DNA of 6,744 nt from JBNJEM01 sp051745935 (lineage in GTDB: Bacteria; Planctomycetota; Planctomycetia; Pirellulales; Pirellulaceae): contig JBNJEM010000444.1 in NCBI GenBank assembly GCA_051745935.1, positions 1 through 6,744 on the forward strand, written 5' to 3'. The position numbers and the translations under genes were made by a program. The notes beneath the pieces were generated by a model. The model saw only the letters and a program-made list of their open reading frames with translations, made no database searches and was not told the DNA's origin. Positions 1 through 6,024 of the stretch are shown here, one piece after another. Each line of letters starts with the position of its first letter. Position 1 is the stretch's first letter.

Positions 1-98
1 TAACCGCCGTAATGGAGCGAGGAACCTGAGTCTCCCCTGGCCCGAACTGGGAACGTCACTCGAATCCCTTAAATCAGACAGTTATTTCTTAACAGAGC

Positions 99-164
99 CC
101 AACGGGATGACGGCTTGCGTCGGGCGGCTTTCCACCCGGACAAATCCAACCGCCTGAAATATAC
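99..164 (+). repeat. Dispersed repeat, copy A (partial)
   Basis: About 66 bp match the distal two thirds of the 101-bp repeat seen at 611-711 and, inverted, at 3048-3148. Over the stretch from the GACGGC segment to the CTGAAATAT end, this copy differs from the inverted copy C at only two positions, both third codon positions in the frame that reads LRRAAFHPDKSNRLKY. The first third of the repeat is absent, so this is a 5'-truncated copy. The same frame stays open past the repeat to a stop near 286. Confidence 0.8.
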
Positions 165-264
165 CTTTCACCCAGGAGTTTTGGGAGCGAGAACCACGTT
201 TCGTTACGGGCTGAAAAATGGTCGCAACTTCATTTCCACCGAGATCAGGTTATCCGCGTCTCTC

Positions 265-282
265 GTTCCCTCCGTTCCCTCC
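265..282 (+). repeat. Two tandem copies of a 9-nt unit
   Basis: GTTCCCTCC occurs twice head to tail. It sits 22 bp before a second tandem duplication, also of period 9, and between repeat copies A and B. Slippage or a small duplication is the simplest explanation. No function is visible. Confidence 0.75.
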
Positions 283-304
283 ATTTGACACAAACCCCAT
301 AACT

Positions 305-327
305 GGCATATCAGGCATATCAGGCAT
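305..327 (+). repeat. About 2.5 tandem copies of a 9-nt unit
   Basis: GGCATATCA is present twice in a row, followed by a partial third unit (GGCAT). It lies just before a 16-codon open frame (332-382) that has no support as a gene. Confidence 0.75.
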
Positions 328-610
328 CACCATGACCGAACGGGCGATGAATAAAGTACGGAGCCAGAGGGGGCGACGATAAGGGGTGGGAGGAAGGCGA
401 GGTGGATCGATTTCAACCCGCCCTGCCCAAGGGGGCTCCTAATTCGACAGCGCCACTTGAGCCCTCGTGCGTGGGCCGAATCGCTTTGCTGGTCAACACA
501 TACGGCGAAATGGACCCCATCGAGCCTAGCCCTCCATCTGGTTCACCAACGGCGCAAGGCCGTTGGGGTCCGGCAGTTGCGCCGGAAAGTGGCGCTGTCC
601 AACTAAACAC

Positions 611-711
611 ACTGGTCGCGGATGACTTTCTCCGCCGCGAGTCCGACCAACGGGAGGACGACTTGCGTCGGGCAGCTTTCCATTTGGAAAAACTCAACCG
701 CCTGAAGTATA
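611..711 (+). repeat. Dispersed repeat, copy B (left flank of the acyltransferase-SDR pair)
   Basis: Full-length 101-bp copy. Aligned by eye with the reverse complement of 3048-3148 it shows about 9 mismatches and no gap (about 91% identity). Five of the mismatches cluster at 688-698. One frame is open through the copy and reads VADDFLRRESDQREDDLRRA, continuing to LNRLKY. The same frame is open in copies A and C, so the repeat could be a degraded coding module. The copy ends 99 bp before the acyltransferase start codon and is inverted relative to copy C, which follows the SDR gene. Confidence 0.85.
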
Positions 712-783
712 ACGGTTCCGTCGTTCGCTGCCGGTGAACAACCACAACTACAGAAACCAAAAGAGCTTGGCGGCCCAGCATGG

Positions 784-818
784 TGTCGTCATCTCGCGGA
801 TGGTTCATCGATGACAAC
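784..818 (+). promoter_or_regulatory. Hairpin over the acyltransferase start codon, with a tiny overlapping upstream frame
   Basis: GTCGTCATC (784-792) can pair with GATGACAAC (810-818) at eight of nine positions, enclosing a 17-nt loop and burying the ATG at 811. Inside the loop begins a four-codon frame (ATG at 800, reading MVHR) whose TGA overlaps the 811 ATG as ATGA. No convincing Shine-Dalgarno sequence precedes 811. Together this could mean translational coupling or structural control of initiation, but the signal is short enough to be chance. Confidence 0.25.
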
Positions 819-2163
819 GGGTTCACGACAACGAATCTTTCCTTTGCATCTCACCCCCATCGAGAAGTTCTTATTGGCGGATGATCGTCCCAAGTATCCG
901 ATGGCCTTCGTCATCGACATGGCGCTTTCAGGAACCTTGGATCGCGATGCGTTTGATGTCGCCTTGAGGGAAAGCTTGGCGCGGCATCCGTTGTTGAAAT
1001 CGCTGATTCGACCGGCGAAGCAGAATGCGCTCTGTTGGGTATCGGCCAGCGGGCAATACCCCTATGTGGATTGGGCGGAAGCGGATGCGCCGATTACGTT
1101 TCCCAATCATGACGAATGGATCAACTTGCATGATGAAACGGGTTTGCGAATTTGGATCCGGCAGGGTACGGAGCAAGTCCGATTGACCGCTCAGTTTCAT
1201 CATGTGTGCTGTGATGGCATCGGCGCCTACCGGTTTCTGGGCGACCTGCTGGCAATCTACGGCGCGCGGACGGCAAGCGAGGGGGCACGACCGACCATGG
1301 ACGAGGTTAGCCCAGTCCGGTTGCGGGGGCGGGCGGATGGATGCGGGTATCTGGATCGGTCGGGGCAAGCTTCCCTGCAGCGACGAGAAGCGATCAAGTT
1401 GCTGTTTCAGTTGGCGGGACGCGGTTGCGATCCGCTCTACCCATCCAAGCCGCGCCAGCGCACGGTGGAGTTCCCCGGCTACCGCTGCCACTCTTTCAAC
1501 CAGGATGAATTCAAGCAGCTGCGCAATGCCGCGAAGGCCTTCGGGAGCTTGCTCAATGACCTCCTGCTGCTGGAACTCTTTTATACAATGCATGATTGGA
1601 ACGCCTCCAATCGCAAGCGGATTACCCGTCGCAAATACCGGATCATGATGCCCACGGACTTACGGGGCACCAAGGACTACGAAACGCCGGCGGCGAACAT
1701 TATCGGATACTCCTTCCTCACTCACAAGGCGTCCGACCTTCGGGACAAGCATGACTTGGCCAATAAGATCCGTGAAGAGACGGCTCTCATCAAGCACGAA
1801 CGTCTTGGGGCACGTTTTGTTGACATGGTTAGTACCGCGGCCGCCGTACGCGGCTTGTTACCGTTTGCCACGGCCATGCCGAGAACCTTGTCCTCGGCGA
1901 TTCTCACCAATGTAGGCGACCCTAGCCGCCGGTTCCTTGCCAGATTTCCAAGAGAGTCGGGGCGCCTCGTCTGCGGCAATTTGATACTTGAGCGGATCAG
2001 CGGTTTCCCGCCCATTCGCCCGAAGACACGAGCGGCGTTTTCGATTGTTAGTTATCGGAAGGAATTAACGATTGGTTTACGATGTGATCCCCATTTGTTT
2101 TCGCTCGGCGATACCGAACAGATGCTCGGTCTGTACGCGGATCGACTCCGCGCTTACCTCTAG
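811..2163 (+). CDS. Condensation / WS-DGAT-type acyltransferase
   Basis: This 450-residue protein belongs to the CoA-dependent acyltransferase superfamily, which includes NRPS condensation domains, WS/DGAT, alcohol acetyltransferases and PapA5-like enzymes. These move an acyl group from a thioester (CoA or carrier protein) to a hydroxyl or amine. The hallmark HHxxxDG motif is intact as HHVCCDG at residues 130-136, with His131 the expected general base and Asp135 structural. The N-terminus (LTPIEKFLLADDRPKYPM, about 14-31) and the RHPLL segment (59-63) fit the first subdomain. DLRG (283-286) with Asn296, TNVGD (366-370) and the C-terminal strand-helix around LRCDPHLFS (423-431) fit the second. 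The length is normal for a stand-alone two-subdomain enzyme, with no fused carrier or adenylation domain. It has no signal peptide or membrane segment, so it is probably cytoplasmic. The start at 811 keeps the conserved N-terminal segment; the Met at residue 31 would remove it. An SDR gene follows after 30 bp. Donor and acceptor cannot be told from sequence. Confidence 0.9.
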   Translation: MTTGSRQRIFPLHLTPIEKFLLADDRPKYPMAFVIDMALSGTLDRDAFDVALRESLARHPLLKSLIRPAKQNALCWVSASGQYPYVDWAEADAPITFPNHDEWINLHDETGLRIWIRQGTEQVRLTAQFHHVCCDGIGAYRFLGDLLAIYGARTASEGARPTMDEVSPVRLRGRADGCGYLDRSGQASLQRREAIKLLFQLAGRGCDPLYPSKPRQRTVEFPGYRCHSFNQDEFKQLRNAAKAFGSLLNDLLLLELFYTMHDWNASNRKRITRRKYRIMMPTDLRGTKDYETPAANIIGYSFLTHKASDLRDKHDLANKIREETALIKHERLGARFVDMVSTAAAVRGLLPFATAMPRTLSSAILTNVGDPSRRFLARFPRESGRLVCGNLILERISGFPPIRPKTRAAFSIVSYRKELTIGLRCDPHLFSLGDTEQMLGLYADRLRAYL

Positions 2164-2193
2164 ACACCTTGATGAGAGCCACGGGATTACAAC

Positions 2194-2997
2194 ATGCGCG
2201 GTCCAATCGATTTGCGAGGAAAATGGGTGCTGGTTGTCGGTGCTTCCTCGGGATTGGGACATTCGATGAGCCACGTGGTCGCGCGCGACTACGGCGGAAA
2301 CTTGGTCCTGGCCGCGCGGCGGCGGACACGACTCGTCGATTTGGCCAATACTCTACGCGCCCAATATGGCGTGGAGGCCGTGCCTTGCCAGACCGATCTT
2401 CAGAATCCAGCGGATGTCGAGCGACTTGTTTTCGAAAGCACGTCGGGACGCTCGCTGCGGGGCGTGCTTCTGAACGCCGGAGTCACGTACTACGGGCGCC
2501 ATTGCAACATTTCAAATGAGCTGTCGGATGCAATTATCACGACGAACCTGTCGAGTATCGTGGCGCTGACCGAATGCTTCGTAAAGTACTTCAGCCAACA
2601 ACCCCAGGGGGGCGGCCTGTTACTGGTCTCCAGCCTCGCCGGCTTTCTTCCCTTGCCTTACCAGGCCTTGTACGGGGCCAGCAAGGCCTTTGTCACTTCA
2701 TTCGCCCACGCCCTACGAGAAGAAATCCGCGAAACCAACGTGTCCATTACGGTCTTCGCGCCGGGCGGCATCGCGACCGAGATGCTTGAATACTCAGGAC
2801 TCGATAAACGATTCAACAGACATGGCATCTGGGTCATGCCCGCTCAACGGTGCGCGAAGTTGGCGGTGCGGGCGTTCGTGCGACGTAAGTCGCTGGCCAT
2901 CCCCGGCGTGCTGAACAAACTCACCTATGCCGTGATCCGCGTCACCCCGCGCGCCCTGGTCACGCGCATGGCCGCGATGCTGTACAGGGTCCAGTAA
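2194..2997 (+). CDS. Classical short-chain dehydrogenase/reductase (SDR)
   Basis: This 267-residue NAD(P)-dependent oxidoreductase has a single Rossmann fold. The nucleotide-binding glycine motif is GASSGLG (16-22). Basic residues after the second strand (AARRR, 40-44) favour NADPH. Asp68 (TD) contacts adenine, NAG is at 94-96, and the active site is complete: Asn118, Ser147, Tyr160 and Lys164 (YGASK), followed by PGG at 190-192. The C-terminus (IPGVLNKLTYAV, then TPRALVTRMAAMLYR) is an amphipathic tail like those of DltE-type SDRs and may touch the membrane. The length is normal. The gene begins 30 bp after the acyltransferase stop on the same strand, so the two are probably cotranscribed. 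A joint role is likely, for example reducing a carbonyl to the alcohol that the acyltransferase esterifies, or reducing an acyl chain; that is inference. ATG 2194 is used because the glycine motif lies at the usual distance from it; only a weak GGGA-type sequence precedes it. Confidence 0.92.
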   Translation: MRGPIDLRGKWVLVVGASSGLGHSMSHVVARDYGGNLVLAARRRTRLVDLANTLRAQYGVEAVPCQTDLQNPADVERLVFESTSGRSLRGVLLNAGVTYYGRHCNISNELSDAIITTNLSSIVALTECFVKYFSQQPQGGGLLLVSSLAGFLPLPYQALYGASKAFVTSFAHALREEIRETNVSITVFAPGGIATEMLEYSGLDKRFNRHGIWVMPAQRCAKLAVRAFVRRKSLAIPGVLNKLTYAVIRVTPRALVTRMAAMLYRVQ

Positions 2998-3047
2998 GGC
3001 GAAGTCAACCGTTTACAAGTCGCGAACGACCGAGCACGATTAGCGGA

Positions 3048-3148
3048 TATATTTCAGGCGGTTGGATTTGTCCGGATGGAAAGCTGCCCGACGCAAGCCG
3101 TCCTCCCGTTGGTCGGACTCGCGGCGGAGAACGTCATCCGCGACCGGT
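3048..3148 (-). repeat. Dispersed repeat, copy C (inverted, right flank of the acyltransferase-SDR pair)
   Basis: Full-length 101-bp copy in the opposite orientation to copies A and B, starting 51 bp after the SDR stop codon. It is about 91% identical to copy B by eye and nearly identical to copy A over their shared part. On the minus strand one frame reads VADDVLRRESDQREDGLRRA, continuing through FHPDKSNRLKY to a TAA at 3040-3042. The copy's outer end runs into a perfect 7-bp inverted repeat (3144-3164) that is not present beside copy B. Confidence 0.85.
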
Positions 3149-3164
3149 ATAACAACAATACCGG
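3144..3164 (-). terminator. 7-bp inverted repeat after the permease gene, possible terminator
   Basis: CCGGTAT and ATACCGG form a perfect stem around a 7-nt loop, 20 bp downstream of the permease stop codon and between two convergent genes. The position suits a transcription terminator serving the minus strand or both strands. No T-run follows on either side, so an intrinsic terminator is not well supported; it may instead be a structural end of repeat copy C. Confidence 0.3.
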
Positions 3165-3184
3165 ACCCGTTTATCGCTCACGGC

Positions 3185-4195
3185 TCACAGGGGCGCGGGC
3201 AAATCTCGGCGGCAGAAAATGATCGTGGCCGCGATATAGGCTGCCCCGCCCATGCCGACCAGCAATAAGTCGAAGCCGAGGGGGCCCAGGGCAGTCCAAC
3301 AGCCTTGGTCGTCCACCAACACCAGCCGCCACGTATCCGCCGGTTGATTGATCGCGATGCTGACAACCCCTTCCGGATCGTACGCACTGAAGAAGGTGAG
3401 CTTCAGCAACCAGCTCCAACGGTCCGACGCCAAGCCGATGATTTTCATGACAAGTTGAAGCACGTAAATCGCGGCCACGATTCCGATTGTACGCCAGCGG
3501 TATCGATCACACGCCGAAATCAGCGTACTCAGTCCGGCCAAGAAAAACCCGAGCGCGAAGTAATTGACGGCCGGGGGCCACATGTCGCGCGGGTTCACTT
3601 TCGTGGCCATTGGTACTTCGCGGGTCTCCTCTTCCCCCACTTCCGCTTCATCCCCGAACAACAGCGCCCCCGGGTCAAACCCGAGTATGGAGGTCCACGG
3701 GCTTTCCTGGGCCGCCACCGGCTCTTCCACGGTTGTCGTCTGAATGCCGACATACAGCCCCCACCAGGACGCCATGGCCAACAAGACCGTTCCCAATGTG
3801 GTTACCATGGCCTGGGTTAGCAAAATGCCCTTGCGGCTGATCGGCTGCGATGCCACCATTTCCATGGTGCCACGGTCCAACTCACCCGCGACGGAATCCG
3901 AGCCGCGGGCGATGGCCCAAACCGCCATGCCCATGATGACGACAAACTCGTCATAGGTCAGCGCGATCCGGCCCGGATACGTAAACAGCTGTTCAAACGA
4001 GACCGGAACGAACCGCTCGAATTCACGAAACTGTTCCACAATCGTCCGGAAACGATCCATCGGTAACAAGGTCACAATCCAAACCCGTAGCCAACAGAAT
4101 CCAAATATGACGACCATGCTTGACAGGAACAATAGCCGAGCGTCATGAATTGATTTGCGCAACAACGCCATTCTTATCATCATTTCCTTACTCAC
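3185..4195 (-). CDS. ABC-2 type transporter permease
   Basis: This 336-residue membrane protein has about six hydrophobic segments: roughly 22-44, 82-98, 122-150, 209-228, 233-255 and 305-327. Between the second and third lies the typical ABC-2 signature GSDSVAGELDRGTMEM, continuing to SQPISR (98-121), which matches the family pattern of an acidic stretch, Arg-Gly-Thr and Pro-x-Ser-Arg. The end, FCRRDLPAP (327-335), is also typical. An acidic, poorly conserved loop lies at about 151-208. Such permeases form the channel of ABC exporters for drugs, lipids or polysaccharides and need a separate ATP-binding protein. None is encoded on either side, so the partner must lie elsewhere or be lost. The longest frame starts with GTG at 4195, but the AAGGA at 4189-4185 sits inside it and fits better with initiation at one of the ATGs at 4183 or 4180, giving a protein 4-5 residues shorter. 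The substrate is unknown. Confidence 0.87.
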   Translation of the reverse strand: MSKEMMIRMALLRKSIHDARLLFLSSMVVIFGFCWLRVWIVTLLPMDRFRTIVEQFREFERFVPVSFEQLFTYPGRIALTYDEFVVIMGMAVWAIARGSDSVAGELDRGTMEMVASQPISRKGILLTQAMVTTLGTVLLAMASWWGLYVGIQTTTVEEPVAAQESPWTSILGFDPGALLFGDEAEVGEEETREVPMATKVNPRDMWPPAVNYFALGFFLAGLSTLISACDRYRWRTIGIVAAIYVLQLVMKIIGLASDRWSWLLKLTFFSAYDPEGVVSIAINQPADTWRLVLVDDQGCWTALGPLGFDLLLVGMGGAAYIAATIIFCRRDLPAPL

Positions 4196-4343
4196 AACGC
4201 TTCGCGTCCATCGGATCCGTCAGTTTGATGCGAATTCGGCATTGCGGCGTCTCCGTGTGATCCGTTTAGCAGGGAAGTGCAAGTGAGCTAATGGGGAAAT
4301 ACATGCGATGATGCCGGCTCAAGACCAGAACGACCAAGGTAAC

Positions 4344-4362
4344 CGGGTTGGCGGCCAACCCG
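4344..4362. repeat. Perfect 8-bp hairpin
   Basis: CGGGTTGG pairs with CCAACCCG around a 3-nt loop. It lies about 150 bp upstream of the permease on its 5' side. No T-run is next to it on either strand, so it is not a typical intrinsic terminator. It could be an operator or the end of an unannotated transcript. Confidence 0.5.
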
Positions 4363-4495
4363 AGTATACGCTGAACACGCGTAGATCGTGAACCAAGGTA
4401 AGGACCTCGATAAACCGAAAGGCGAGCCAATGCCGGTTCACCGATTCGTTCTACCGCCGATACGACCGCCGGGGTGTTGGGCTGGCGGGTAGATT

Positions 4496-4686
4496 GGCGG
4501 CATAAAGCGCTTGAACTTTCCACGATTGTATCCCACGCAAACTCGACTTTGCAAACACTTTCTGACGATTTGCCCACGTTTCGTGGCGCGCTATGCCGTC
4601 CGGACCGGGCGCAAGTGTCCCCTCCTTCGTGTTGCCTCGTACTGGGGGCGATTTTATACGGCCAAGGTTTCGGCGGCATAATGCGC
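4496..4686 (+). repeat. Pair of 15-nt direct repeats, 176 bp apart
   Basis: GGCGGCATAAAGCGC at 4496-4510 and GGCGGCATAATGCGC at 4672-4686 differ at one position. A further 10-nt repeat, GCGCAAGTGT, occurs at 4609-4618 and again overlapping the second copy (4683-4692). They might be binding sites or scars of a small duplication; no function is apparent. Confidence 0.5.
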
Positions 4687-4913
4687 AAGTGTTAAAGGGT
4701 AAGTACTGACGCCGCTGTCACTTGCATCGCACAAACATTAAACTCTCGAATTGAAAACGACGCTAGTGGTCTATCAGGACTGAGCTTTAGGACTCCGTGG
4801 CAGACTGGCTTCCCCATCGCAGCGTTCGAGATAAAGCACAACAACCACGGACAAAGACAATGCCACCCCAAACATGTCACGCTCATCTCTGGCACTGCCA
4901 AAGCATCTCGTAC

Positions 4914-4942
4914 TTGACCGCCTTCGGCGGTTTTCATAGTAT
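4914..4942 (+). promoter_or_regulatory. Candidate sigma-70-type promoter with a dyad in the spacer
   Basis: TTGACC (4914-4919, five of six matches to the -35 consensus) and TAGTAT (4937-4942, four of six to -10) are separated by exactly 17 bp. The spacer contains the perfect hairpin ACCGCC-TTC-GGCGGT (4917-4931), followed by TTTT. A regulator binding the dyad would lie between the two promoter boxes. Transcription would start near 4949 and give a leader of about 180 nt before the peptidase start at 5128. Alternatively the hairpin plus T-run is a short intrinsic terminator for plus-strand transcription coming from the left. Confidence 0.4.
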
Positions 4943-5116
4943 AAGTACTTTAGAGGATGGGGCGATATGAATTCAATAGCGAGAAAGCCCGAAGCAGGAG
5001 CTCGGGCATGCCGCCGCTCTACAGCTTATGTGGAGTCATATTTACCGTCAGTGACTGTATGCCGCAGCCGATCGGGGCTTGCCGGGATTCTCTCACGGCT
5101 CAGCGAATTCAACTCC

Positions 5117-5121
5117 GGGAG
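5117..5121 (+). promoter_or_regulatory. Ribosome binding site that fixes the peptidase start
   Basis: GGGAG lies 6 nt before the ATG at 5128, close to ideal spacing. Translation from 5128 begins directly with a signal peptide, whereas the in-frame ATG at 4957 would put 57 residues ahead of it. This site is the main reason for choosing the shorter protein. Confidence 0.7.
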
Positions 5122-5127
5122 CCTGCC

Positions 5128-6024
5128 ATGAACAGCCGCAACAAGTTCTGCATCCTCGCCTGCTGCCTGCTGGCGGCCAATTACGTCTTCGCCATCGAAA
5201 TTGACGATTTCACGTCGGCCGAGAACGACCGCTTCGCCAACGATCCGTCGTTCGTGATGAACGATTACGACCTGTCTGGCGTCGGACGGAGCAACGACGG
5301 CAGGTGGGCCACGCTGGTCAGTCGAAACGTTTTCGTCAGCGCGGACCATTTCCACCCGAAAACCGACGGCTCAGCGAGGGTCACCTTCTCCCTGACCAAC
5401 GATCCCGACGACGAGACCACGGTTACGCGAACGGTTGCTAGAGGGCAGCGCATCGATTCCTCCGACATCTGGATGGGGGTCCTGGAGACCGCGCTGCCCG
5501 AGGGCTACGCGGTCTATGACTTTGCGACCGAGGATATCGCAAACGAGACGGAGTTCGGCGCGTCGGTCTACAACGGGGAAAACGCCTACATGTTCGGACG
5601 CTCGCCCAACTTCTCGGGGACCGAGGACGTTGCCGTGGGGCGAAACGTCTTGGACGGTTGGCGGGATAACATGAGCGCCGCCGGGACCACCGACGACGCC
5701 CTGACCGCGGACGTCGAGAGAGGAGCATCCGATGTCCCCTACGAGGCATTGCTTGAGGGCCGCGATTCCGGAGCGCCGATGTTTGTCGACGATGCCGATG
5801 CCAACTTCGATTTGAGACTAGTCGGCTCGAACTGGATCGTCGAGGAGACCGTCGGTTCAAGCAGCAACGTGAACGGCTTTGCTTATTTTGGCAACTACGA
5901 CCAGCAGATGCAGCAGGTCATCGACTCCCATCCCATCCCGGAGCCCGGATCGCTGGCCCTGCTGAGTCTGGGCGGGCTGGCCGCGCTGGTCATGCTGGCG
6001 CGTAAACGTCGCCTGGGGCGGTGA
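5128..6024 (+). CDS. Exported trypsin-like serine peptidase with PEP-CTERM anchor
   Basis: This 298-residue protein has three recognisable parts. Residues 1-22 are a signal peptide (basic MNSRNK, then a hydrophobic core ending near VFA). The body resembles the trypsin (S1) fold: ATLVSRNVFVSADHFH (61-76) puts His74 where the catalytic His of the AAHC motif lies, SSDIWMGVL (111-119) gives Asp113 in the DIAL position, and GRDSGAPMF (211-219) gives Ser214 in the GDSGGP position. All three triad residues are therefore present in order, although the motifs are divergent (Ala for the second Gly, no Cys in the mature part and hence no disulfides). The C-terminus carries a PEP-CTERM tail: PEP at 271-273, a hydrophobic helix about 275-291, then RKRR (292-295). 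Such tails direct proteins to the envelope and are cleaved by exosortases in other bacteria; no exosortase gene is in this window. The substrate is unknown. The gene stands alone, with a leader of about 180 nt behind a candidate promoter at 4914-4942. The PEP-CTERM call is strong; the peptidase call is moderately strong. Confidence 0.88.
   Translation: MNSRNKFCILACCLLAANYVFAIEIDDFTSAENDRFANDPSFVMNDYDLSGVGRSNDGRWATLVSRNVFVSADHFHPKTDGSARVTFSLTNDPDDETTVTRTVARGQRIDSSDIWMGVLETALPEGYAVYDFATEDIANETEFGASVYNGENAYMFGRSPNFSGTEDVAVGRNVLDGWRDNMSAAGTTDDALTADVERGASDVPYEALLEGRDSGAPMFVDDADANFDLRLVGSNWIVEETVGSSSNVNGFAYFGNYDQQMQQVIDSHPIPEPGSLALLSLGGLAALVMLARKRRLGR

Larger units (their letters stand above)
1..810. 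other. Long stretch without a recognisable gene, carrying repeats
   Basis: I see no protein-coding gene here that I can defend. The stretch contains a partial (99-164) and a full (611-711) copy of a dispersed repeat, and two short 9-nt tandem duplications (265-282, 305-327). A 111-codon frame opens at 402, but its C-terminal third is simply the repeat and its N-terminal part matches no family I know. No clear promoter or good ribosome binding site was found ahead of the gene starting at 811. The region is probably a sink for repeats and gene remnants. Confidence 0.6.
4196..5127. other. 932-bp stretch between divergent genes, no gene recognised
   Basis: The stretch separates the minus-strand permease from the plus-strand peptidase, so it should hold promoters for both. 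Open frames at 4266-4688 and 4692-4937 (minus) and 4474-4695 (plus) show no motif and no credible start signals. In particular, no Walker A or B motif of an ABC ATPase is present. Visible structure consists of a strong hairpin (4344-4362), a 15-nt near-perfect direct repeat (4496 and 4672), a candidate promoter (4914-4942), and a short hairpin, GCCCGA with TCGGGC, in the peptidase leader at about 4987-5007. Confidence 0.6.

Noticed and set aside
402..737. 111-codon plus-strand open frame
   Set aside because: Its C-terminal part is the dispersed repeat (copy B), the rest matches no family I recognise, and there is no good ribosome binding site. It may be predicted as a hypothetical gene by software, but I cannot support it.
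413..826. 137-codon minus-strand open frame
   Set aside because: Low-complexity Arg/Ser-rich translation, antisense to the repeat and overlapping the acyltransferase start; a shadow frame.
3062..3268. 68-codon plus-strand open frame
   Set aside because: It is the antisense reading of repeat copy C running into the 3' end of the permease gene; no independent support.
4266..4688. 140-codon minus-strand frame as a possible lost ATPase gene
   Set aside because: No Walker A, Walker B or ABC signature, no start signal, and composition unlike a folded protein.
4460..4700. Integron attC-like sites
   Set aside because: GTTAAAG near 4692 misses the final pyrimidine of the core-site consensus, no paired inverse core site at a fitting distance was found, and there is no cassette structure or integrase.
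4692..4937. 81-codon minus-strand open frame
   Set aside because: No motif or start signal, and it covers the candidate promoter hairpin.
4957..5127. Longer N-terminus for the PEP-CTERM peptidase starting at ATG 4957
   Set aside because: The signal peptide begins at the ATG at 5128, which has a well-placed GGGAG; the 57 extra residues look non-coding.
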